Below, piece by piece: positions 25,774-48,286 of a DNA stretch of 64,000 bases. The notes below the pieces were generated by a model, which saw only the letters and a program-made list of their open reading frames with translations, did no database searches and was not told the DNA's origin. The translations under genes and the position numbers were made by a program. Every line of letters starts with the position of its first letter. The first letter of the stretch is position 1. Origin of the DNA: Hyperoplus lanceolatus (Eukaryota > Chordata > Actinopteri > Uranoscopiformes > Ammodytidae); the NCBI GenBank assembly GCA_026929865.2, contig CM049410.1, forward strand, positions 9,858,001 to 9,922,000. Direction: 5' to 3'.

Positions 25774-28700
25774 TCAAATATAATATACAGAGAGTTCTAT
25801 GCAGTTTAGGATATCTTTAATTACATTAGCATGAGTAGATTCTTCATCATACCTCTGTTCCTTTTCTTCTCCATGGTTCTTTAACTACTGCATGTGTAGG
25901 TCACATCGTCTGTCTTCCAGGGTCCCGGGTTGAGATGAGAGGTTCAGGCTCAATGTCGCATTAGCCCTCAACACTAGCATTCACTCTGGCATAGGCTGTC
26001 TGTAATGCTGTAATACAGAGATATTCTGTTAGGGTATAATATAATTCTTAATTCAGAGGTTATATTTTGTGTGATTGTCATCAAGGTAGCTAGCATGACC
26101 TGCTAAAAATAAACATTTGGTAGTAGGCTACTATGATAACAACGTTAGCTTCAAACACTGGGCCTGGGGCTAAATGTCAGCAACACACACAAGTGAAATA
26201 CACTGTAGTAGCATAACTAAAGCTAATGAGACAATAAAATGTAATGTACAGCTAAGCTGATAAGTGACTTACATGATCGGCAATCAGCACGGGGTCGGTA
26301 GTAAGTAAAGAAAGGCAGCTCCAGCAGGCATCAGCTAGACATAGCTGCTCTGCAAAGCCAGCAGCCTTCTAGCCAAAGTTACTAAACTCTTCTTTGGAGA
26401 AATGGACGCTGCAAATGCTGAAATTTTTGGTGACTCGTTTATGATTCACCAAAAACGTGGTCCACTGCGGCAAAACAACTCCACGGCAGTTTTAAAAATA
26501 ATGCATTGAGGTTGAGCTCATTCAGTCGTGCCGTACCGTCCTCTGTCTCTGGGCGTAAACGGACCCTTGTGAGATTGCGCTCATGTGATTGGCTAAAAAC
26601 GAGGAAGACATCCGATTGGCTATAGGTAGTTCCTGGTTGAAAAAAAAACCAGCGACTTCAGGGGAGTCTCATAAATCCACACACAAATACAGACCAATTC
26701 ACACATGAATGCAAGGAAGTTCACAAATTAAAAGCATTTTGTAAATTCAAATGTAACAGTTTGTATATAAATGTAACAACATCCAAACACATTTTTGATG
26801 AAAATTGCAAATCTTTTTTAAATTAATATATTTGTGGATTTATATAACATTTATTTAAAACAATACACATTTGTGTGTGGATCGGTAATGTGTTTGTGAA
26901 ACGTTTTTCTTATGGATGGATTTATTTTACATTTATATATGACGGTTTTCATTTGTGTGTGCATTGAAATGTATTTGTGAGAAGAGAGTCATTTATATAT
27001 AAATCACAAAATACAAGTGTGAATCCTTCTCTGTGCATTCATTAATATTGAGAATGATTTCATTCCATAACCTTGCGCTCCTCCATCTTCCGTTTGAGGA
27101 TGCCCCAAAGATGCTCAATAGGGTTTGGGTCTGGATAAATGCTTGGCCAGTCCATCACCTTTACCCTCAGCTTCTTTAGCAAGGCAGTGGTCGTCTTGGA
27201 GGTGTGTTTGGGGTCGTTATCATGTTGCAATACTGCCCTGCATTCCAGTTTACGAAGGGAGGGGATCATGCTCTGCTTCAGTATAACACAGTACATGTTG
27301 ATATAAAAAAGGCCTTGGCCTATATATATATAAGATCATTCATAGTTTATGTTAGTAATAACATTAATAGCATCTGACATGCCACACCTGAGGAACTGGA
27401 AATGTCGGTGCAGTTGTTCGTCCAATGGGCTGAAATGTCACAGACATCATCACTGTCAATCTGATAAACATCAAGTGGAAACATAAACAGATTCCGTGCA
27501 ACTCAGAGGCTGCATGGTCCCTGTCTGTCAAATCTGATTTCTTCTGCAGAAGTTGAACCATAGTCGTTTGATATGCGACACATAGCCAGGGACGCTGCTA
27601 AGCTTTTGGGTGCCCTAAGCTTAAATTGTCAGTGATGCCTCACCCCCACCCCCCCAGAAAAGAAAAACACCAAGATCGAAAAAATGTTTTGCCCTTGCAA
27701 GATATCTACGGCTGCCTTTTGACACATTTGCTATATTGATGAGTTTTTGCGAACAGCATTTACTAACAAAAAGAACAGCTTAACGTGTGAAAAAAATTGC
27801 AGAGTATCCTACTAACTGCCTTTGCCTGTGCGGCGACCCTGCACATAGCTGGATGTTTTCTTACTGGCTGCTCATGTGACAGAATGTAGTGTAAAGTGGT
27901 TTGGCTTTCAAGCTCCTGAGCTTGCATGTCCATATAAGCATACATTTGAGCAACTTCACCATCATTCAGCATCTTTTACACTGCTGGAAGAGAAGTCGAT
28001 TTTTCATTTGCATATGTGAAAAAAAACTTTGAGACCATTTTCTCCATTCCTTTCCCAACAGCTTTCCCCTTTCTCTGCCCTCTCTCTGTTTTCCCCCATT
28101 TTTTCTTTCCCCATATATTTTAACCTCTTACCACTCTCTGCTTCATTGCCTCTCACAGCTCTCGGGGGCTGACGCGTAGGCCTAATCACACACATATCTC
28201 TGCCTTTTACTTTACTAGACAACTGCCAGAAGGACCAAATACAAACCACTGGAGGGCCGACCAGCCGTTACATACTCTATATATATGTACAGGAACAGAA
28301 GACTGAGGCTGGGATTTTCAAATTGCTATTAGAAGAGTCAAAGCTGGATGAAAGAAAAAAGAAAGTAATTGGCCGAGCAAGACATCACCTTTCAGGGGAA
28401 TTATAGACGCTGCATTCAAGAACAAGCAGCTTTTTAACCATGCATCCAATTAGAGTGGGTTGGCAGTAACTTTTCTAAATTCACAGCGTGTAGCCCCCTG
28501 ATTAGTCTCCTCAGCCTGCATATGATATACAGAGGGAAGCGCTCGCCTTCGCAGAGGTCCTTTAATCTGCAAGCAGCTGTGACTGCCTTTATCTGCTGGA
28601 ATGAGAAAGAAACCATGTGCATAATGAAGAAAGGGGAAAAACAAGCATACCAATCAGGCTCTTATTTGATTTCACTTGTCCTAATTTTTTTTTAAAACCA

Positions 28701-28910
28701 AAACTGTATTTACCTGCATAGACACAATGCTCCATCAGGAGTCATTTAAAGGACAAACTGAAGACAGTGGTCTCTCTACTGGGGGCACTGCATCTCCAGG
28801 TCCGCTGTATGACTCATCAGCAGCTGCGGTGTGTGTTTTACTGTGTGTGTTATGTGGAGCTGAAACCATCTGGGTTTCTCCTCACCACAGTGAACAATAA
28901 TAACCTCGAC

Positions 28911-29149
<239 letters not shown>

Positions 29150-29996
29150 ATCATCTCATCTCGTGGTCATGGCAGTTAAAATCAAAACATTGGAAAATAG
29201 CAGTTTTAAGCAACTTTATTATAACAGCATTGCAAAGATGATACGTTTTACGGTCGCAAATCCTAGTAGATTTCTTATTTTACTGACCATATATGTGAAA
29301 ATCTATCTCTACAAAACACAGATAGTACTGTATCTGTACTGAATGACTAATTATATCCGTTTCAGACTCAGACTTTGGTTTAAGTTGTGGACTGCTGAGT
29401 AACAAATAAACAAATTCATGTACACTATGTATGCACTAGGAAAGCCGTCTGCATACATCTGGATCGCATTTGTTCAACTGTCTAAATTGAATGTAGGGTT
29501 AGACAGTGAGACCATAAAACACTCTTTCTGCCTTTTCTCAGGCTAGGATGATCCGATTTCAATTTTTTTTGCACATTTATACTTCATAGGATCTCCGAGT
29601 TCAATACACCAATGGTGTATTGGTTTCCAACCGGTGAAGTAGGCCTTTAACTGGATCTCTCCTATATCACTGTTTGCAGTCCTGTAGAATGTGTATTAAA
29701 ATAATCTGATACAGCACTACAGCAAGTGGCAAAAAAGGAAGGTAGCAAGTGAAGTTTGTTTCTTCAGGGACATCGACTTGTGCAGTGTCTAATACATCAC
29801 AAATAATACATAATCACCTTAACTGGACAGATACCATTCATTTATCCATAGGCCAGTCAGTCTCCTCTGCAGCAAGTCAATGTAAACACAGTATTTCACA
29901 GCAGCAACTAACATCATACATATATTACAAGACACATTTCTTACAGGACATGAGCATATGAAGATTTATGCAGATGATCCTTGATCAGGTAGGGCG

Positions 29997-30190
<194 letters not shown>

Positions 30191-30207
30191 TTTTCTACCA
30201 AACAGTG

Positions 30208-41297
<11,090 letters not shown>

Positions 41298-41499
41298 ATT
41301 TCACAAAGAAAGAAACCGCTCTCTCGTCCTTTTCAGACAGAGATATTAATGCAGCCTGAAAGTTATCTTATTATTATCAAAAGGTGTCGACACAGACCGC
41401 GCACAGTGAGTGGATGATCTAACGGGAGGAGAGCTGACGACAGATGCTGATCTGAGTCCGACAGAGGTGGACGTGAGCGCGGGGGAGCTCAGGCTGAGT

Positions 41500-41515
41500 G
41501 GCGCCATCTGCTGAC
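41500..41515 (-). promoter_or_regulatory. CTCF-like motif upstream of bmerb1
   Basis: On the minus strand the site reads TCAGCAGATGGCGCC, one mismatch from the vertebrate CTCF core CCASYAGRKGGCRS. It lies about 200 bp upstream of the bmerb1 ATG. Confidence 0.4.
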
Positions 41516-41533
41516 ACACATTCAGTATGACGC

Positions 41534-41562
41534 ACAGCAGCAGCAGCAGCAGCAGCAGCAGC
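41534..41562. repeat. (CAG)n trinucleotide repeat
   Basis: About 9-10 CAG units lie 240 bp upstream of the bmerb1 start codon (CTG on the transcript strand). They are non-coding in the model given. Confidence 0.9.
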
Positions 41563-43689
41563 ACATACCCTATACCACAGAAGAGGACAAAAACCTGGAG
41601 AATTACATGTGAACAGTGACGGATATGTTAAAATACTCATTCTGCAGTAAAATGCTATAGGCCGAGCTAATTTTAACTCCTCTATAAACCGTTGGTTAGT
41701 TTAATACAGTAAAAGGCCTACATTATATTCTTTAAGAATAATACGCTGTGAAAATGCATTATAGCTGATCAAGGGAAGATTTAAATAGTCAATTTAGCTT
41801 AGGCAGTAAGGACATTTTCTCAACTAACAAAGTCAATTTATTAACATGATTCAAGATCAATATCACCAAATTTGGAAATAAAGTTTTACGTGGACAGGAA
41901 GGGTTTGAAAAGTAGTAAGAAAATGTACAATATGCCCGTTCTTATCCCGGAAAATCTCTGACAAGAAAAAAAAACCTAACTTGAGAAATTCATGTTTGTG
42001 AAAAGAGAGCTGTAGAAAGGGAGGTCCCATATAGTTATTCTGTGAACGTCTGAGATTCAAAGCAGAAAACTGCTTGTGTCGGAAAATCTTTTTGGAAAAT
42101 AAGCTTAGCCGCACTTACTATACGCTATTCAACACATGACACAAAGGATTAAAATAACAGAGGTATGCCTTTTGATGCACGGCTGCGCTCTAACCACCAC
42201 AACAGCCATCTCCACTGGAAAAACGAGCAGTCTCTGCATTGCGACCAAATTAGTTAAGCTTTCGACGTCAAAGCGAGGAAGACTTGATTCATACTTCATA
42301 CTTCCAGGCCCCCTGAGCCACCCCCCCCCCCAAGATGTCCAGGACAGGGAGTAAAACCTGCATCTGTCTACATGCGTACATAGGAGCTGCCATCCCCGTA
42401 TACAACTACCTTTATTCATTAATACCTCAGCTGTGTGTACACAGGTAGAGCCAGGCCATTTACATAACGGCCACAAGGTGTATAACTGGACTGGATGGCT
42501 CTGAAATCACACGATTTGGATCTAAAGCAAACATTTATTTTTAAACTTCATAGATCAAGAATATGTACAGTAGGCTACATACGGATTCAATGTAGTGAAG
42601 TACACTTCAGAGAAAAAAGATTTAACTTTTCGCTTTTTCAAAAGCTTTACAAACTCAGCATGAGTATTATTTTATTGCCCATAACAATGATTAGGTCAGG
42701 CCTGTAACAGGTTAAAGAAATGCAAATACAACATAGCCATAGACTTTGATGACTCTGAAAAATAAAAGAAACAAAAATAAATGACATAAGGAAGCCTTTA
42801 AATAAGTATTAATTTTGACCTTATTGCATGACATTGCAGTCTATGTAATCCACATTTAGAATTTCTAACTTCATGCACCTTCAAACATTTGTATGAGGGA
42901 GAAAGAGTTTTCTCAGATGTCTCCTGACAGGTAAACATGTACCACTTGACATGAGGTACGTTCAGCAAACTCACTTTGAAAATACAGGATTAGGCAAACA
43001 TTGTCCAACACGGAAGCAAACAGATATTCTACACAGTCCTTCTTCACAGCTGAATAACACAATACTCTTACAACTCATTTCCTTCTTTTTAACAAATAAG
43101 AGGGTCAGTCATAAATGTAGATAAACAGGTCGGAGCACTTTGCAGCAGGTGTGATCACATGGATAATGAGGCACAAACACAGTGAATGAGACTTTATCCG
43201 TAGATAAACAGCGTGGGTGCACAGAAGCAGGATTCCGGTTAAGTTTAGCCCCACCTTGTGCACACGTCTTGTGTTTCGACACTCCTGGTGAGAAGCTTCA
43301 GTGCTTTTTTAAGTGTCACAACGCCCGAGTCCTTCATCTGCTCCCCCATAATCCTGCTTCCGTGTTTGCTTTCTAAAAGGATGATTGTTTATGCAAATGC
43401 TTGCTGTTTCTCAGGTGGCTTAGAGAGGAAGTCCACCAGTGGAGCTGCCTGTTGGGACGCCACAACACTGGATGCTGATCAAGAACTCATAAGCAGTAAT
43501 GAGAGTCAGAATTCAACATGGAGATTTGAATAGAACCTGTCAGAGTAGGAAAGCAGTGGATGATGATGAAGAGTGACGTGTGCGCGTTAGGCTGAGAAAG
43601 CAAACCCGTCGGGGAGTGATCATTCTCATTTCCATACTGATATAAATTACTCAATGATTTGGTTTCATTCTGTCCACATTTGAAGAGGT

Positions 43690-45540
43690 TCAGTGGTTCA
43701 CCCTGCGTCCATAGTTGTTGTTATTGCTTCTGTCGTCTTCCATGGCCTTAGCCAGCCAGTCTCTCTCCTGCTCCGACTCAGAGTCACTGGCTTCACTCGC
43801 GTCGGCCGCCAGAAGCCGAGAGTAGTTAATCCTGCGCTGGTTAGGGGCTTTCCACTGGAGCAGAGGCAGACACACACACCAGGCCATCAGTCCCACTGCT
43901 GCTCCTCTGAACAGCCAGGACAAACCAAACCTCTCCACCACGAAGCCTCCGGCAAAGCTCCCCAGCCCGCTGCCCAGGTGAAGGGAGAGCACACTGTAGA
44001 TCCTCCCCACACTCCTCTCTGCGCCCGGCGTGGCCACACCCTCACACTGGACCTCCACGGCCCACCACAGGGCCCCACTGCCCAGACAGCTGAACGCCTG
44101 AGCAGGCAGCGCGGCCCACGGCCCCCAGAGGAAGGAGTAATAGAAGCACTGCAACCCGAGGACCGCCGCCCCCACAGCTAGCACCCTCCCCGGGCTGAGG
44201 ACCTTGGACAGTCGGCCGGCCAGCAGAGGAAAGGTGGCTTGTGAGAGCAGAGCCAGGGCTAGAGTCAGCCCCATGTGCAGCACGCCACTCCCCTGGTCCT
44301 GCATCTGCCAAAGAAGAAAGTTGTCCACGGACGAGACCACCACCCCGACAAGCAGGGTTGTGACCGCGCAGAGCAGAGCGCGGGGGGAGCCACGCACCAG
44401 CTGTGTGGCTTTCAGGAGCCCGTTGGCCCTGTCCCGCTTCTTATTAAGGTACAGAGGGAGGTAAGTGGCCATGGGCAGGGCCAGAGCCACCACACCGGCG
44501 TAGCAGTAGAAATGCAATGCGCTCCTGGGAGCCAGAACAGCTATGAGACATCCTAACTGACTGACCAGCAAGCCCACACCCCCGACCCCACACGCTGCCC
44601 CCAGTAAACCCCACAGCCGGGTGCCGCTGTAGCGGTCAGAAGCATCGGCGAAATCCAGATACTCGTACAGGCCGTCGTCCGCCGTCCACTCCAGAGGGGC
44701 CGACACACACTCCCACACAGACACGATGATCAGGACCAAGAAGAAGAGCTGCTGCTGGGGGTCCATCACCTTCAGGCTGCCCAGGAACTCAAAATGGCCC
44801 TCATTTACCTCTTCCTGTTCTCCTGAGCCTGATTTGAACCTCTTCTTCCTCACTGGAGCTGCCACAGGGCTAGAGGTCTGGAGCGTGACAGGAATGCTGA
44901 TACTCGGTTGTCTAGGAATGTTTTTTACCACCACTGACAAGTTCTCTTGTGACAGCTGAGGATGTGACAGCTGAGGATGTGACATATTGAGGGAAGAGTT
45001 TGTCAAAACAGGGGCAGATTCAGAATCAGCATGGGTCGTGGCCGGTAGAGTGACGGCAGACTGGGAAACAAGAGTTGTGTTGATTTGAGATCCAGTTATT
45101 GCCGGCGACGTGGCCGGTAGGACGCTGCTCACGAGCAGGTTACCCCCCGCACTTTGGTTTGGACTGCCATTCAGATCAGACACGTTGCATGTGTCGGTCT
45201 GCGCATGAACATCCGTAGGGGGGACAAGCAGCAGGACCAGAGCGACCGCTGCAGAACACAGAAGCGAGCAGACTATCACCGCCCGCCTCTTGTTGTAGAG
45301 CTTGGAGAGCAGGCTCGCTGCGGGGCTCCACACCAGTGTTATGAGGTGCTTGGTTCCCATTACGATGCCGGTCTGCGCCGGGGTCAGACCCAGATGTCGG
45401 AGGTACAGGGTGAGAAAGGGCAGCAGGCAGCCTCTGGCACAGCAGCACAGGAAGTTGAAGGTGCCGGACAGAGCCAGGGCGCGCTTGATGTCAATCTGTT
45501 TGTACCTCTTCATGACACCGGTCCTCCTGGGCAGATCCAT
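43690..45540 (-). CDS. mfsd6l: Major facilitator superfamily domain-containing 6-like
   Basis: A single coding exon of 616 residues encodes a polytopic MFS membrane protein; its substrate is not established. ATG at 45540 gives MDLPRRTGVMKRYKQIDIKRAL; an alternative start is the internal Met at 45513. A pyrimidine-rich tract and CCAG acceptor at about 45576 show that the 5' UTR is spliced. Two hydrophobic segments come first (FNFLCCCARGCLLPFLTLYL, then the HLITLVWSPAASLL helix). A long polar loop at about residues 105-270 holds several N-x-S/T sites. The remaining transmembrane segments follow. Family marks include MGTKHLI, DDGLYEYLDFADASDRY, the NFLLWQMQDQGSG block, and the acidic tail INYSRLL...SDSESEQERDWLAKAM, which matches human MFSD6L. 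The neighbours pik3r6 and pik3r5 agree with the human order. Confidence 0.95.
   Translation of the reverse strand: MDLPRRTGVMKRYKQIDIKRALALSGTFNFLCCCARGCLLPFLTLYLRHLGLTPAQTGIVMGTKHLITLVWSPAASLLSKLYNKRRAVIVCSLLCSAAVALVLLLVPPTDVHAQTDTCNVSDLNGSPNQSAGGNLLVSSVLPATSPAITGSQINTTLVSQSAVTLPATTHADSESAPVLTNSSLNMSHPQLSHPQLSQENLSVVVKNIPRQPSISIPVTLQTSSPVAAPVRKKRFKSGSGEQEEVNEGHFEFLGSLKVMDPQQQLFFLVLIIVSVWECVSAPLEWTADDGLYEYLDFADASDRYSGTRLWGLLGAACGVGGVGLLVSQLGCLIAVLAPRSALHFYCYAGVVALALPMATYLPLYLNKKRDRANGLLKATQLVRGSPRALLCAVTTLLVGVVVSSVDNFLLWQMQDQGSGVLHMGLTLALALLSQATFPLLAGRLSKVLSPGRVLAVGAAVLGLQCFYYSFLWGPWAALPAQAFSCLGSGALWWAVEVQCEGVATPGAERSVGRIYSVLSLHLGSGLGSFAGGFVVERFGLSWLFRGAAVGLMAWCVCLPLLQWKAPNQRRINYSRLLAADASEASDSESEQERDWLAKAMEDDRSNNNNYGRRVNH
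44949..44978 (-). repeat. In-frame 15 bp tandem duplication in mfsd6l
   Basis: The unit GTGACAGCTGAGGAT occurs twice, giving HPQLSHPQLS in the extracellular loop. Confidence 0.9.
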
Positions 45541-48286
45541 GGGCTCTGAGGGACAGGGTTCACATGGAGCGCCACCTGGATGACACAGACAGAGAGAGAG
45601 CGAGAGAGAGTGAGAGAGCGAGAGCACATGTAGAGAGATTCAATTCACAACTATTTGTGATAAAGACAAGCCGCACAGTCTCACATTTCAGTGGCTGGAG
45701 GTACAGAATGCTTGGCCCTTTTTCTGGCAGATCTTATTTTAACATTTTAACGTCTTTACTAAACTGGATGAATCAAGTATGGTACATAAGTTAAAAATGT
45801 AAAGTATTGAAAGTTAAAGATTCAAGATAAGTGTTGTCATATGTACAGTAAAAAAAACAGTGGCACAGTAGCACCATGAATTCTTACTGTGTTTGAAATG
45901 AATGAGAATAACATTTAAACAAATATGACAGTATCTGAATGTAACAGGATGAATTTAACCGGATGAAGTGCACTTCATAGGGAAATATTGAACTATTTTC
46001 TTCTTAAAAACATTAGTTACTTTGCAGATTACGTTTTTCAAACCCTTCCTGTCCAGTGTCTGTCTATGCTGATAAACTGAAACACGTTTTCCTTTAAGTG
46101 TTGAGAAAATTCTCCCACTCCTGAAGCTAAATAAACTATTCAAACCACCCTCAGCCAGAACATGCATAGTCAAAAATGTATTTCTGAGTTCATGAAAAGG
46201 ACCTTTTAGTCGCATTTAATATAGGCTAGTAGGGCCTATATGATGATCTAATATAATATGATGCATTACTGCAGTCTATAATGGAGTTAACATTAGCACC
46301 ATCTTAAACATCTTGACAGTAAAATGCCACATACACATTAATGCTAAATATTAATATATCAATCCAGAAACATCAGAATGGCCTACGAAGTCAAACATTG
46401 ACAGGGAACATTTAACTGCACAACGAGGACTTTGACTGCTGAAACTGTCAGTAGAATTAGCTGATTATTCTACATATAGGCCTACAGACAATACTGATAA
46501 GGCTACATGGTGGGGTAAAGTAAAACAAATCTACATTTATCTACATTTATTTCCCTTTTACTCATGAGGAAACCAAGCATCTGGCTCTAACACAACTCAG
46601 TTAAGAGGGAGGCACAACGCAGATAAATAGGGACACTATAGACATAGTTTAACTATGGAAATATTTTATAACAAGCGTCCTCAGGATTAATCTTAGCGTA
46701 CTACTCTTCAACTAAGCAGATAAAACAACCACTAGGAACCTGAACACCTGTGCGGCTGGACGCACCTGGACACAGGGATGTGGAGCGCATGTCCACGTCA
46801 CGTCAAGTGTGTGAGATAAGAACAAAAAAAAGCCCATAAACATTTACCTTTTGCCCGCTTGAAGTTCTTTATACTTTTCTACCGGTCATTTTCCACCATC
46901 TAACTCCCGAAATGAGATCAACGGTTTGTTCTCTTCTGTTCTCCGTAGGGCAAGGCACCTGTTGCAGTCTGGACGGTGAGCGCACTCTACTGTGTCTAAA
47001 GTTACAGTTAACACCTGATGCGGGTTTACAGGACCGCAGCGCCTCCTAACGGGCCGGAGGCTCTGTGCGTGGCAGGTAACCGACACCCAAAAACTGCATC
47101 CAATGCAGTTTAACATACAGGTGAATGTGATACTCGTATTATTAGAATATAATGGAAAATTAATTGGAATTGAGGCAAGAATTCATTAAAAAGGGGCCCA
47201 AACCAAGTACTGAGTACATATGGATGATTATACTTTATAGAGGGCCGACATTTCTGTATTTGAAATCCCTTCTTTATTGATTTCATGTAATATTCAAATT
47301 TTCTGAGATTTTGAATTTGGGGTTTTCATAGGCTGTTGGCTATAATAATCAAAATTATAACAAATAAAGGCTTCAGATATCTCACTTTGCATGTAACTAG
47401 CCTATATAATATATTAGACTAGTTTTCACCTTTTAAGTTGAATTACTGAAATAAATTAACTTTTGCATGATATTCTAATTTTTCGAGTTTCACCTGTATG
47501 ATTAATCATATCGAACTTATTTATAAACTGAGCACAAAACACACAAAAAAGCAGTTGAAGGTAAGTTTATTCACCACACTTTCAAATTAAACTAACCTCA
47601 TAAATATGACACTTGGTTATACACATGGCATGGGTTATACAGATATACAAAAAAATATAAACTGACATGTTATAATAAAGCTTCAAAACACTTATTAACA
47701 ATGATAAAGTACAGTAAGTATAAAAGTATTAGTAACAAAATATACTTAAATAATCAAAGGAAGCCATTCAGAGAGTTATGGTACAATATAATAATAATAA
47801 TACAAATAATAATAAAGACGTATATTATTTCAATATTTCAATGGATGCATCTTAGTGATGTCTAGGTGGAGATAATTTTAACAACCTTGTAATCCATAAA
47901 TGCCTATTCTATAAACTGTGTCGTATGTTTTACATATGCTTTGAAATAATTGCAGTGGAGTTAAAATAGGTATGATATTACCCTCTGAAATGTTGTGAAG
48001 TAGAAGTATTAGGTAGCATAATAAGGAATTACTACTTTGGAAAACATACTTGATGAAGTAAGTCACAGTTTAAATGTCATGTTCAAGTCAGTATGACTTT
48101 ATATGATAGTTTACACTAAATGGATCATCAGTAACAGAATGTCAACTCATAGTCACTTCATACATTGAGGTTAGGGTTATCTATCTGCTTACAATTGAAT
48201 TATAGTGTGTTTTTTTTTTATTTATTATTGACATACTGCTTTTGAATGCATTATGTGCACTCATGCAAAGGGGAAGCACTCGTCCC
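45541..48286. other. mfsd6l-pik3r6 intergenic region
   Basis: Contains a GA-rich tract (45589-45626) that is the pyrimidine tract of the mfsd6l acceptor. A possible non-coding first exon of mfsd6l ends at a GTAAATG donor at 46841-46847. A mariner-like miniature element and a pik3r6 poly(A) signal follow (AATAAA on the minus strand, 48217-48226). Confidence 0.45.
47118..47496. mobile_element. Mariner-like miniature element, copy 2 (both ends intact)
   Basis: CAGGTGAATGTGATACTCG at the left and CGAGTTTCACCTG at the right are imperfect inverted termini, with TA on both sides (47116-47117, 47497-47498). It is 379 bp long with no coding capacity. Confidence 0.75.

Larger units (their letters stand above)
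23047..27069. mobile_element. 4.0 kb palindromic (foldback) element, arms about 1.45 kb, 6 bp target duplication
   Basis: The left arm 23047-24496 is repeated inverted at 25627-27069 with only scattered differences, around a 1.13 kb centre. The outer ends read TATGGAATGAAATCA and its inverse. ACCTTG is duplicated at 23041-23046 and 27070-27075. Copy B of the host Tc1-like element has a single ACCTTG at this point (31624-31629), which serves as an empty site. Each arm carries, reading inward, CCAAT-type sequences, a short ATG exon with a splice donor, and a conserved frame beginning MFHLISLLGEQADC. I cannot assign a superfamily: long inverted repeats and 6 bp duplications occur in several. Confidence 0.85.
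22655..27300 (-). mobile_element. Tc1-like transposon copy A, interrupted by the 4.0 kb palindromic element
   Basis: The left terminus CAGTACTTCACAAAAGTGAG follows a TA at 22653-22654. From 22655 to 23046 the sequence matches copy B (31239-32025) closely and includes the C-terminal end of a Tc1 transposase on the minus strand. The same transposase continues at 27070-27296 (DNDPKHTSK, then NPIEHLWGILK). The two halves are separated by the element at 23047-27069. The far right end is missing. Confidence 0.88.
41298..43689. other. bmerb1-mfsd6l intergenic region
   Basis: Holds the bmerb1 upstream region and the mfsd6l 3' UTR. No additional gene or clear transposon was seen between 41600 and 43690. 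Confidence 0.5.

Noticed and set aside
27763-28249. Minus frames of 69 and 81 codons
   Set aside because: No start context, splice sites or family similarity; compatible with chance.
43693-44181. 162-codon plus-strand frame, and other plus frames over 44204-45583
   Set aside because: These are antisense shadows of the GC-rich mfsd6l coding exon, with no start context or family similarity.
45541-45627. N-terminal extension of mfsd6l (frame open to 45627, LSLSHSLSLSLCL)
   Set aside because: That part is the pyrimidine tract of a splice acceptor (CCAG at about 45576), so the start was placed at 45540.
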